From contig QXEO01001136.1 in NCBI GenBank assembly GCA_007115705.1, forward strand, positions 371,757 through 435,756: a DNA stretch of 64,000 bases, read 5' to 3'. Shown here one piece after another: positions 33,582 through 44,416 of the stretch. A program made the position numbers and the translations under genes. Positions within the stretch are counted from its first letter, which is position 1. The number at the start of each line of letters is the position of its first letter. The DNA comes from Dactylis glomerata. Its lineage: Eukaryota; Streptophyta; Magnoliopsida; Poales; Poaceae. The notes beneath the pieces are model-generated. The model did not search any database and was not told the origin of the DNA. It saw nothing but the letters and a program-made list of their open reading frames with translations.

Positions 33582-34278
33582 CCTAAACAATCCGACTATA
33601 ATGTGAGCATATAAATTGGACATCACAAGTAATCTTAATTTGCTAGTTCAATAACAACAAACATAAATCAATCACACATATCCACCACACAAATCCATCC
33701 ATATGAATCAAACACACATATCCATCCATTTGAATCTACCATACAAGTCCACCACACAAATCCATCCATATGAATCAAACACACAAATCACTAACTAGGA
33801 TTCACAAATTCATCCATCTAAAACATCTATTTAGAAGATCCATGCATCACTACCATGCATCCATACAACCATATCACTAACTATGAACACAATATCACTA
33901 ACTATGAATCAAACACACACAATATCACTACCATAATATCCATGAATCAAACACACAATATCACTAACTATGAATCAAACACACAAATCACTACCATACA
34001 ACCATATCAATCCATGCATCACTAAGTAGGATTCAAAGAAGGGGATTAGAGAAGGGGAAGAGGGAGAAGAGCAAGGGGATTGGAGGGAGAGTACCTTGGT
34101 GAAGATCTTGAGCAAGGGGAAGAGGGAGAAGATCTTGTTCTTGGTGAAGATCTTGAGCAAGAGCAAGGGGAAGTGTCCCAGCCGCCGCCGCAATGGAGAG
34201 GGAGAGAGAGGTGGGGAGGGAGAAGTGAGGAGAGAGGGGCCGGTCGGGCGCGTGAGGGAGTTTTGCTAACCCTATTCT
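33582..34278 (-). promoter_or_regulatory. Upstream region of the PMD gene
   Basis: 33660-34020 is a loose tandem repeat of CAAATCCATCCATATGAATC and ATCACTAACTATGAATC phrases. 34030-34260 is purine-rich on the plus strand (GAGGGAGAAGAGCAAGG), so pyrimidine-rich in gene sense, resembling a leader. No clear TATA box was seen. Confidence 0.4.
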
Positions 34279-34406
34279 GCTTCGCCACTGTGCGTGGCGA
34301 CGCACGCACACCTGCTTCGCCACCCTGGGTGGCGACGCACAATCGGCTTCGCCACTAACCGTGGCGACGCAGCATCATCTGCTTCGCCACTAGGAATGGC
34401 GACGCC
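34279..34406. repeat. MULE palindrome cluster C (right subterminal)
   Basis: Four units like GCTTCGCCACTGTGCGTGGCGACGC, near 34279, 34313, 34346 and 34381, about 34 bp apart, next to the right terminal repeat. Confidence 0.92.
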
Positions 34407-35688
34407 AAAATGGGTTATTGGCGTAAAATACTTTCGCGTATGGTTTATTTTTTAAATTTGTATCAAGTTTAGGTTATTTCTGTTTAAATCGCCTCAGACT
34501 CCAGGCAAGCATGCGTCCCATCCTTCTTCTTGATTTACTCTGCGCTCTCTCTCCCCTACCGTACATGAGCTACCAATCTAGCTATTTAATTCATGTACCT
34601 TGCTTTAGCTTCTGATTCATGGATGTACATCATTTCTCGTGATTGTATCTGCATAGCATCCGATGGATGCATACTTAATTCCTCGAAGTAGTATTGCTCT
34701 TGACCTCCATATATGGCACCATATATTCTTAAAGTATGGTTCTAGTATTTGACTCCTTGATTCATGCGTGTCATCTCATTGCCACTTATCCTGATGCTCC
34801 ATTTATCACTAGCTGATTCTGTACACTGTGTGGTACTGCCTATGTCGATAGTAGCACTTGGATTGGGTGCACATGCATGAGTTTGGTTAGTTCTATAAAA
34901 GGGATCTGAGACACTATTCTTGATTATCTACCTGGTTAATTTCTTATTCATATTCTTGTTATTGTCATGTAATCCTTGTAAATATCTTGTATCACGACGG
35001 CAAACGTATTGTACCGGTCACAGTTCAGGTATGAGACTGTCTGTGTTCTCTGCTAGGGACGGCCCTGTTCGGGAATGTGTCGATGATGGATCCGTAGGAG
35101 CGATCGACATCAGTAGGTTCAGGTGTTCGGGTTCTAGTGGGTAAAAGAGCACTGCTCGGCTAACGTCTGTGTGGAGTTAGTCGAGACTGTCGATGTCGGA
35201 GTACCCCTCTGTAGAGTGTAAAAGTGTGAATATTCACCCCTTTGACTCCCGGGTAGGGAAGGCTTGCTGTCATGTGTGATGCCGGATATTTTCCATCCAT
35301 TCTGTTTGTACTCATTTTATTATGCAATCATTTTACCTTTGATTCAGGTAATCGTCTTGTCATTGTTGACCCGGTGCCATCTTCTAATCTTTTGCATTCG
35401 CATGCTTGCTGAGTATGTCTTCATACTCACCCTTGCTATTTCCATTCTTTTGCAGATTTGAGCATGTTTAGAAGTGATGGCAACGAGTAGGAGTAGCACA
35501 CGGGAGGGAATTAAATAAAGAAGCTTATTTGTAAAATGACATGTATATTAGCAAGGATAATGAATAAAGTTTTACCATGTTTTAGCTTGTAAATATGTTC
35601 TTTTTCAGCCTTACATGTTCATAATCAAAAGGTTATAAATATGTGGCGGTTGTCGCGACTAGGCCCGGTTTCGGGGCGTGACAAGTGG

Positions 35689-37669
35689 AATGGAAGGTGA
35701 CCTGTTAATGAGATAGCATGCGGTGGAGGCTGCTTCAGCCAAAAACATCTATGCATCTTTGCATTAGACAACATGCAGCGAGCCCTCGAAATAATGGTCA
35801 TGTTCATGCGTTCAGCCACGCCATTCTGCTGAGGGGTGTACGGGATGGTGTGATGTCTTACCATTCCATCGTTGCTGCAAAACTCATCAAATTCATTTGA
35901 ACAAAATTCCAGCAAAACTCATCAAATTCATTTGAACAAAATTCCATACCATTATCAGTACGGAGTATCTTAACCTTCCTTTCAGTTTGTGTTTCTACCA
36001 TAACTTTTCACTTCTTAAAAGCAGCAAAAACATCAGATTTATGTTTCAGAAAATATGGCCACACTTTTCTTGAGTAATCATCAATAATAGTAAGCATGTA
36101 ATTAGCGCCACCATAGGAAGTTCTACGGGACGGACCCCAAACATCAGCATGCACATAATCTAAAATGCCTTTGGTGGTGTGAACGGAAGCATTGAATTTA
36201 ACTCTTTTATGCTTACCAAAAATGCAATGCTCACAGAACTCAAACTTACTCAAGTCGCAACCATCAATTAGCTCTCTCTTTGCCAATTCTGCCATGCCAA
36301 GCTCACTCATATGTCCAAGACGCTTATGCCAAAGGTTAGTCTTACTAGAATCATCAGAACTAACGGCAGCAGCAATACTAGGCAAAGTGCTACCTCTAAG
36401 GACATATAATTTTGCAGAATTCATATCACCAATCATAACAATGAGAGAACCTGATGATACCTTCAGACGTTTGTCCCCACCTTTGTACTTGTACCCGTCA
36501 CAATCCAGGGTACTAAGAGAGATCAAATTCCTCGCCATGGAGGGTATGTGTTTCACTCCAGTCAACGTGCGTGTCATCCCATTATGGGTCTTGATCTGAA
36601 CAGAACCAACGCCAACAATGTCGCACTGGTTGTCATTTCCCACACGCACAAAATCTCCAGTCTGCACAGACTCATAAGAACTGAACCAATCCTTGTTACA
36701 GCAAATATGAAACGAACATGCGGTATCAAGAATCCATTCATCATCACGTGAAACACATGCAGCAAAAACAGCTAAGCAATCACCATCAGAACTATCGCTA
36801 CCAGCAACAACAGCAGCCTCACCTTTACCCGAGGCTACGGCAACCTTACCATTACCATCATTGTTTTTCGGTTGGTAAGTTCCGTTTCTTTTCTCCTTGT
36901 TCTGCAACTTCCAACAATCATCAATATTGTGGCTATGTTTCTTACAATACCTGCAGAACTTGTCACGTCCCTTGGACTTTGAGCGACCTCTGTCGGTCTT
37001 ACTCTTATCTCTGTTGTTGTGGTGGTGGTAGTTGTCTCGCTGCTCAGGCCTGCCTCGGACCTCTAACGCCTCCGCCTTGGAGGACGAACTTTCAGCCTGC
37101 ACCATAGATTTCATCTTCTCCCTTTGATGGAGAGCCTCATAAACTTCGGTGAGGGTTAGTGTATCACGACTTATACATATGGTGTCACGGAAATTCGTCA
37201 AGGAACTTGGCAATGAGACTAACAGTAGAAGTGCTAGATCTTCATCATCATATTTTACCTCCATGGACAGTAAGTCGGAAACGATCTCCCTGAAGATCGA
37301 TAGGTGATTCATCACCGACTGACCTTCCTGCAACTTGTGCTGGAACAACTTCATCTTCACTTGCAATCTACTGGTCAGATCCTTTGACATGCAGATCGAT
37401 TCCAGTTTCAGCCATAGGGCCGCTGCAGATTTCTCTTGCAACACTTCCTGCAAAATATTATTGGATAGATGAAGTTGAATCAAAGACAAAGCCTTACGGT
37501 CTTTCCGCTTTTCTTCCTCTGTCCATGACGCAACCGGTTTCTTTCCGAAACTATCGAGCGCATCATCAAGATCTGAAGTTTGGGCGAGGATCGCCCTCAT
37601 CTTCACTTGCCACAGGGAGAACCTTGTGGTGTAATCTAGCTGCGGCAGATCGAACTTCAAAGACGCCAT
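35689..37669 (-). pseudogene. Copia gag, protease and integrase N-terminal half
   Basis: ATG at 37669 (MASLKFDLPQLDYTTRFSLW) opens a 553-residue frame. A UBN2-type gag is followed by a CCHC knuckle (CRYCKKHSHNIDDC, about residue 240), the protease box (WILDTACSFHI, about 315), the GAG-pre-integrase zinc region (LWHKRLGHMS, CEHCIFGKHKR) and the start of integrase (VHADVWGPSR, TIIDDYSRK). A TGA near 36008 stops it. Beyond that, integrase continues with HHTIPYTPQQNGVAERMN (catalytic Glu present), but a 35-bp tandem duplication at 35877-35946 shifts the frame. It ends at the solo-LTR junction. Confidence 0.92.
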
Positions 37670-37696
37670 CTCGCAAACCCTAGATTAGAAACCTGG

Positions 37697-37709
37697 GGCT
37701 CTGATACCA
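37697..37709 (-). promoter_or_regulatory. Primer binding site of the copia element
   Basis: On the minus strand this reads TGGTATCAGAGCC, the complement of the 3' end of plant initiator tRNA-Met, two bases from the LTR. Confidence 0.95.
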
Positions 37710-37711
37710 CT

Positions 37712-37985
37712 TGTTATAAAAGCGATAGGCAATAACGAAGAACGAAAAAGAAATCACAGCACGGAGACACAAGATTTTAACGTGGAAAACCCTCTCCAAC
37801 AAAGAGAGGTAAAAACCACGGGCGCCAGCCAGCAAAACTTCACTATATCGGGTGTATGTTTACAAACGCCGTGGGCTATCTTATGATGCGATAAACCCTA
37901 CTCGGCACAAGCCTCCGGCGACGGGCCTCGCTCCGCTCATCAGAAGTTGGCATCTGCTTTATAGAATTTGGATCAGAATATAACA
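37712..37985 (-). repeat. 5' LTR of the copia element, with internal deletion
   Basis: 274 bp. It lacks about 45 bp present in the other LTR, including the TATA box; the gap is bounded by the short repeat TCGGC. Confidence 0.93.
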
Positions 37986-38800
37986 AAGCCGAACACCTAA
38001 AAGTATTTAAAACCATCATATTATCAGAAACCATGGTATTCTTAGATGAACCACAATGTGTGTTGGGTTCAATTGAAAATGTGTCAGCTCATTTAGTCGC
38101 TTTGTTTTTTCTACAATGTTGGAATCGTTTGTCCATGTGAAAAGAGCAGAGTGATTCATCCGCCTGCAATCTTAGTTTAGTCTACCAGCTCTCTTTCTCT
38201 CTCTCTCTTCATTCTCACTACCATAAGGGCCTAGAACGCATGCTCCTGAGACATTTGCTCTTGGAAGTGAACCAATTATAGTTGAACTGCATCTATTGTT
38301 AGACCGCATACATCTATTCTCTGCAATGTATCGAACCAATTCGAAGAGAGGAAAGAGAGTGCTAGGAACCGCTATGAACATAAAGCTACAGTTCTCTTTG
38401 AAGCCGAACACCTAAATGTATTTAAAACCATCGTATTATCAGAAACCATGGTATCCTTAGACCAACCACAAGGTGTGTTCGGTTCAATCGAAAAGGTTTG
38501 AGCCCATTGAATCGCCTTGTCTTTTCTACAATGTTGGAATCTCTTTTCCATGTGAAAGAGCAGAGTGATTCATGTGCATGCAACCTTACTTTAGTCTACC
38601 CGCTCTCTCTTCATTCTCACTTCCGCGTGGGCCTACAATGCATGGTCCTGACATATTTACTCTTGGAACCAAACCAACTAGTTGAACCACATCTATTGTT
38701 AGACCGCATGCGTCGATTCTCTACAGTATATCGAACCGATTTGAAGAGAGGAAATAGAGTTCTAGGAACCGCTTTCATGCACATTGTGGCTGGTCTTAGT
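37986..38800. repeat. Ancient tandem duplication of about 410 bp in flanking DNA
   Basis: Copy 1 (37986 to about 38390, with its first bases left of the copia element at about 21665-21686) and copy 2 (about 38391-38800) share GAACACCTAAA, ACCATGGTAT, CTACAATGTTGGAATC and CATCTATTGTTAGACCGCAT in order. The copies have diverged visibly. No gene was recognised. Confidence 0.85.
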
Positions 38801-38909
38801 ACACTTATAATAGAGGCATGTGTTCCATCAAAGGAGACGTTTTTCGCAGTGGTAACAAGGACAAGCTTTCGAAGTGTGTTTACCTTTAGCCAAGGATAGA
38901 AAACAACGG

Positions 38910-41900
38910 TATGCTAGGGAAGATCTCTGATAGAAAGAAACTCACCTACTATCTGAGGAAGAGGAAGAGATCACGAGGAGATATGGGATCCAATTCCGAT
39001 ATGAAACCATCTGGGAACGCCATGAGAATCTCAAACCAACTATATCTGCTGGCTGGCCATCGGGTAATGCCATTCTAGGTGGAGTCTCTGCAGTTGATTC
39101 AGTACACCGGAAGCTTACAGACTTGGCACAGGATCTGAGCAAATGGGGCAAGGAAACTTTTGGGAGTGTGCGAAAGGAAATTAAAAATCTAAAACATGAG
39201 CTGAGTAGACTGAGAAATCTTCCTATGCGAGTCGGTCCAAGCCATGCAGAGATCAAGATTTCTGATCGCCTTGTTGAGTTATATCACAGGGAAGAGATAT
39301 TGTGGAGGTAGCGCTCTAGGGTTGACTGGCTATCACACGGTGACAAGAATTCTAAGTTCTTCCATCAACGTGCTAGTATGAGGAGAAGGAAGAATATGAT
39401 AAAGTCGCTAACGAGCTCTGATGGCGCAATAGTGGATGACAAGGCTGAGATGAGAACTCTGACGGCAGTTTTTTATAAAAATCTCTTTACTTCAGAAGGG
39501 GTGCAAGACATGCACAAGGTGCTTGATCATGTCCCTTGCAAGGTGACACAGGCAATGAATAATTCTCTAGCTCGCCCATACAGTGATGATGAGGTGAAAA
39601 CGACGCTATTTCAGATGTTCCCTACCAAAGCTCCTGGCCCTGACGGCTTCCCGGTGCACTTTTTCCAAAGGCATTGGGATATCTGGGGAACGGATGTTAC
39701 AAGGGTGTTTCTTGACATTGTGGAGGGCAAGGAGTCGGCCGAAACCATTAATGAGATTATTTTTGTTCTTATTCCGAAGGTCAAAAATCCTACTCTCCTA
39801 TCACAGTTCCGCCCAATAAGTTTATGTAATGTTTTCTACAAGATTGCATCTAAAGTTTTGGCTAATCATCTCAAAGTGATTCTTCCTAAAGTTATTTCTG
39901 AGGAACAGTCTGCTTTCATTTCGGGTAGGCTTATTACTGATAATATAATATCGGCCTATGAGTGTCTTCATTTTATGAAGCGAAGCAGATCAAAGACAAA
40001 CAACTATTGTGCTTTGAAACTTGACATGATGAAGGCCTATGACCGTGTGGAGTGGGAGTATCTGAAGGCAATCATGGTTAAGCTTGGGTTTGCACAGCAT
40101 TGGGTCAATGTAGTAATGGGCATGGTCAGGACAGTATCCTTTTCTGTCCTTTTCAATGGAGAAAAGCTGGATGGTTTCAAACCAACTAGAGGTATAAGAC
40201 AATGTGATCCTATCTCACCCTATTTATTCTTATTAGCAGCAGAGGGCCTTTCGTGCCTTTTGAAGAAACAAGATCAGTCACCGCAACTCGCGGGAATAAT
40301 AGTTGCTACATCGGCTCCGTCAGTTAACCATCTTTTATTTGCGGATGATAGTCTGCTGTTTTTTAAGGGAAGTAGTGACGTAGCATAAGAATTGTCTACT
40401 CTATTGGATGAGTATTGTCGAGCTTTGGGGCAAAGGATAAATAAAGAGAAATCTTCTATTTTCTTTACCAAAGGGTGCCCTCAACCTACTCGAGATGCTG
40501 TAAAGACCATTTTGGAGGTAAATAACGAAGCTTTGAACGAAAGATATCTTGGTATGCCCAATGATGTTGGATCATCAAGGAATGGCACTTTTATGTTCCT
40601 CCGTGATCGCGTTTGGAACAAGGTTAAGGGGTGGCTGAAGCAAATCTTTTCTGCGGGAGGGAAAGAGGTTCTAATCAAGTCTGTTGCACAAGCTATTCCA
40701 GTTTATTCTATGGCGTGCTTTCAACTTCCTCGAGGTCTATGTGAACATATCAACTCTTTAATCCGGCGGTTTTGGTGGGGAAGCAAGAACGAAAAAAAGG
40801 AAGCCATGTTGGGTGTCATGGGAAGTTATGACAAGACCAAAGCACCTGCGAGGTTTAGGATTTCGTGACATCAAACTATTCAATTTGAGTCTACTTGCCC
40901 GGCAGTCTTGGCGGCTGCTCAAAGAACCCAACTCCTTGAGCGCTCGAATTCTGAAAGCTGTCTACTATCCTCAGTCTTCAATCCTAGAGGCCGAGCTTGG
41001 TTCCCACCCTTCCCAGATTTGGCGGAGTATATTGGATGGCCGTGTGGTTTTAAAACAGGGCCTTATCAAGCGAATTGGTGATGGAAGAACTACTGAAATT
41101 TGGTCGGAGTCTTGGCTTCCTCGAGATTATATGATGAGGCCTATGGCCTCTCGCATGACTCGTCCGTCGTGATGTGGGTCTGAGTTGATCGATGAGACTT
41201 CGGCCACATGGAAAATGGAGCTCGTACGCCAATGTTTTCTTCCTATCGATGCTGATGTTATATTGGGTATACCTTTATGTACCATGCAGCAAACTAATTT
41301 CTGGGCGTGGAATTATGATAGCAAAGGCATTTTTTCTGTGAGATCAGCTTATCGCATGATGATCAACACAAAAATTTGGAGAGGGGACTACTTCGAGGGT
41401 AATGCTGGGTCATCCAATGACGAGACTGATGAGAGGGGTTGGTCTTCACTATGGAAGACGAGAGTGCCATCCAAAATACGAGTATTTTTATGGAGGCTGG
41501 CACAACAATCAATCCCAACATCTGATATGCTTACAAGGAGAAACATGGCCACCTCGAGTAGCTGCAGCTTGTGTGATGCTAAGGATTCATGGAAACACTC
41601 CTTGATTGAGTGCAATATGGCCAATAGTGTCTGGGCTTTATCTGATAGTATGATGGTGGAACATATGACTACATATGATGAGCCCAATGCTAAACATTGG
41701 CTTTTTCGCATGATGGAGACCTTACCACATGATCAATTCACTCGTCTTACGATCACGCTTTGGGCAATTTGGATGGCAAGACGCAAAGCTATTCATGAGG
41801 AGATTTTCCAAAACCCTATCTCGATCCATGGATTCATCACTTCTTATCTTAGCGAGCTTCAGAGCATCCCAAGATTTATTGCTCCTAAGCATAAGCAGAC

Positions 41901-42438
41901 TAAGGCTGTCGCACCAAGGGCAGTTCCTAGGTGGAATCCACCGCCTATTCCGGTTGCAAAGATCAACGTTGATGCCGCCGTGTCGAGAGGAAAAGATCAA
42001 GGGGCGGCTACTGCCTTTTGCCATGGGAGCAATGGAGTTTACTTAGGGGCTTCTGCTATCGTTGTCCATGGTGTTACCGATTCAGCCACGCTCGAAGCTC
42101 TTGCGTGCCAGGAGGCGCTAGCAGTGGCAGAAGACCTTGGCATCGACCAAGTTTATGTGGCCTCTGATTGCAAAACTGTGGTAAATGACATCAAGAACGG
42201 CACAAGAGGACCGTATGGTGCGATCATAGAAGAAATCAAGTCACAGACTGCCTCTATGCGGGAGTGTTCTTATGTCTTTGAAAGTCGAGCTATTGATTTT
42301 GAAGCTCATAACCTTGCTAGATTTACTACTTCTTTGGGCATTGGCCGCCACATGTGGCTGGGCATTCCTTATGATTTAAACATTCCTGTAAACATCTTTG
42401 AAGATCAATAAAGTCTAGCAGTTTGTCGGAAAAAAAAG
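38910..42438 (+). mobile_element. 5'-truncated LINE (plant L1 type)
   Basis: Only the second ORF from its middle onward is present. The 3' end has AATAAA at 42408-42413 and a short A run (42430-42438). The left border is uncertain, because sequence between about 38800 and 38930 was not recognised. No convincing target duplication was found. The endonuclease domain is missing, as is usual for 5'-truncated LINE copies. Confidence 0.85.
38940..42411 (+). pseudogene. LINE ORF2: reverse transcriptase, zf-RVT and RNase H
   Basis: The reading starts inside the linker between endonuclease and RT (EEEEITRRYGIQFRYE) and enters the RT: KAPGPDGFPVHFFQ, FRPISLCNVFYKI, ALKLDMMKAYDRVEW, GIRQCDPISPYLFLLA, then FADDSLLFF with the catalytic FADD. 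zf-RVT follows (WKTRVPSKIRVFLWRLAQ, CSLCDAKDSWKH). The C-terminal RNase H has INVDAAVSRG, LEALACQEAL and ASDCKTVV as its acidic residues and ends at 42411. Stops at 39309 and 40386, and frame changes near 40860 and 41170, inactivate it. A C-terminal RNase H is known in plant L1 LINEs. Confidence 0.9.
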
Positions 42439-44112
42439 CTTTGATCTGGGATATTGATACGTCTCAAACGTATCTATAATTTTTGATGCTCCATGCTTGT
42501 TTTTAGACCATTTGCTTAGTGTTTCATTACACTTCGTGGCATTTTTATGCATTTTCCGGAACTAACCTATTAACGAGATGCCACAGTGCCAGTTCACTGT
42601 TTTCTACTGTTTTTGTGTTTCAGAAAAGTTACACAGGAAATATTCTCGGAATTAGACGAACAAAAGCCGAACATCCAGAAATTTACCGAAGCTTCCAGAG
42701 AACCGAAGAGGAGACGAAACCGAACCAGGGGGTGGTCTCACCACCAGGGGGCGTGGCCCAGGGCTTGGTCGCGCTGCCCTATGGTGAGCCCCACCTGGTC
42801 CACTTCTGACGCTGCCCCTTCGCCTATAAAGACCCCCCGACGGGAAAAACCTAAAGCCCCGATCAATTTTCCAGAAACACGTCGCGATCCGCCGCCGTCG
42901 TCGACCCGAGATCGTGAGGGACTAGAAGCTCTTCCCGGCACCCTGCCGGAGAGGGGAATCGCCACCAGAGGTCTTCTTCATCGCCATGCTTGCCTCCGGC
43001 GCGATGAGTGAGTAGTCTACCTTGGACTATGGGTCTATAGCAGTAGCTAGATGGTTGTCTTCTCCACCATGTGCTTCATGTTTAGATCTCGTGAGCTGCC
43101 TTACATGATCGAGATCACCGTTATGTAATTCTACATGTTGTGTTTGTTGGGATCCGATGAATATTGGTATTATGATTGAGTTGATGTGCTGAATATTATC
43201 TTATGTTATCTCTATGCTGTTTATGATCTTGCATGCTCTCCGTTGTTAGTAGCTATCTTGGCCAAGTAGGTACTAGTGACTCCAAGAGGGGGTATTTATG
43301 CTCGATAGTTGGGTTCATGTCTCTATTTAATCTGGGGGAGTGACAGAACACTAGTAGAGATTTGCTTATAGCCAGCATCACTATCGCCGGTGCATAATAA
43401 TTCTATTCGCCGGTGGTAATAACACCGCTGGCGCATTGTGCCATGTTCGTCGGTGAAGCTAACTTACCGCTAGCGCATCTAACTATTATTCGCCGGGGAT
43501 AATAGCTGGCGGTCCCACCCCAGATGGGCCGACCCCTGTCCATTGTTATCCCCGGCGAATAGGTTAGAGATGCGCCGGGGATAAGGAGCTTACCGCCGGC
43601 GCACATTGTTAATGCGCCAGGGATAAGCCACCTATTTTCTAGCCACAGCACCCCCCCCCTGTGGATCGCCTTCTAGTTTTGCAAAGAATTAAAAGAAAAT
43701 GATAAAAAATTCAAAAAAATAAAAAACTTTGACATTTCCATGTATTATGTGTTCTAGTTATTACGAAAAATTAAAAACTTGAATTTCAATATATTTTGCA
43801 AAAAAACGTCATGCCATAGTAAAACCGCAATAACTTTTGCATACGACGTCGGGTTAAAAAGTTTTTTATATGAAAAAGTATCAGAACGAAAAGTTACATC
43901 CAAATTTTTAGATTTCTCAAATTCCAAAGGGAAAATGGACTTTTTAGCACTTTTAGATTCATGAAATTTTTAGATTTTACGGATTTTTAAAAGATTTTAA
44001 GATTTTTTTGGACTATTTATCATTTATGTGGGTTTTTTGAGATTTTTGAGATTTCTAAATGTTTTGAGATTTTTTGATTTTTTTAGCTTTTTTGAATTTT
44101 TTTGAGATTTTT

Positions 44113-44270
44113 TGCACACACACACTCACATGTGCACACACACACATACTCACATGTGCACACACACATACTCACATGTGCACACACACACATACTCACA
44201 TGTGCACACACACATACTCACACTCACATACACACACTCACATACACACACTCCTACACTCACACACATA
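44113..44270. repeat. CA-rich tandem repeat
   Basis: Units like CACACACATACTCACATGTG repeat five times or more, then decay into CACTCACATA. Confidence 0.92.
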
Positions 44271-44340
44271 AGGCTTATGAGGATTGAAAGGGTAATAGTA
44301 TGAATAAGCTATAACAAGTGTAGGGGTAACTCATGCAAAT

Positions 44341-44416
44341 GGAACTTGGAAGTTAAGCATGCTAGGCCCGAAGCACTTTGAGGATGGGTGACCAAGCGGG
44401 AAGTCACCGTTTCGGT
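44341..44416 (+). ncRNA. 5S rRNA-derived segment with Pol III control-box matches
   Basis: GAAGTTAAGC (5S box A core), GGATGGGTGACC and GGGAAGTC (box C) occur in the right order and nearly the right spacing as in plant 5S rRNA (compare GAACTCCGAAGTTAAGCGTG). Positions between the boxes have diverged. The first third of 5S and its 3' end are not clearly present. A T5 run at 44472-44476 could stop Pol III. Whether it is transcribed is unknown. Confidence 0.72.

Larger units (their letters stand above)
24960..34493 (+). mobile_element. MULE (Mutator-like) DNA transposon, 9.5 kb, apparently intact
   Basis: Terminal inverted repeats of about 80 bp (24960-25042 and 34411-34493) begin GGCGATTTAGACAAAAATAACC on the left and GGCGATTTAAACAGAAATAA on the right in reverse complement. 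The 9-bp target duplication TCAGACTCC (24951-24959 and 34494-34502) is perfect and of the length typical for Mutator. Inside are a long MuDR-type transposase, a coiled-coil ORF and, convergent to them, a plant mobile domain gene. Three clusters of a short palindrome lie at both ends and in the centre. No stop or frameshift was found in its three genes, so it may be autonomous or recently so. Confidence 0.95.
24197..35683. mobile_element. Solo LTR inserted in the copia integrase gene, itself split by a MULE
   Basis: The segment starts TGTGAGAACCC and ends GGGGCGTGACA, with the 5-bp duplication AGTGG at 24192-24196 and 35684-35688. Removing it and one duplication rejoins the copia integrase frame. 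Without the nested MULE it is about 1.94 kb. No second copy of either end was found inside, so it is best read as one LTR left by recombination between the two LTRs of a full element. A TATAAATA at 24668-24675 would be its promoter if the LTR reads left to right. Strand is not certain. Confidence 0.82.
21687..37985 (-). mobile_element. Ty1/copia LTR retrotransposon, interrupted by nested insertions
   Basis: LTRs at 21687-22005 (3') and 37712-37985 (5') share the ends TGTTATA...TATAACA and are flanked by the 5-bp duplication AAGCC (21682-21686 and 37986-37990). The primer site is complementary to initiator tRNA-Met. gag, protease and the integrase N-terminus lie on the right; the integrase C-terminus, reverse transcriptase and RNase H lie on the left. 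The integrase-before-RT order is that of copia. The coding sequence is split at integrase by the solo LTR at 24197-35683. Its own sequence is about 4.8 kb. Stops and frameshifts make it inactive. Confidence 0.95.

Noticed and set aside
24197..35683. A complete LTR retrotransposon with two LTRs
   Set aside because: Neither end sequence recurs inside, and no primer site or coding region belongs to it; a solo LTR fits better.
44074..44303. Histidine/threonine repeat frames
   Set aside because: They are translations of the CA-rich tandem repeat in all frames, not genes.
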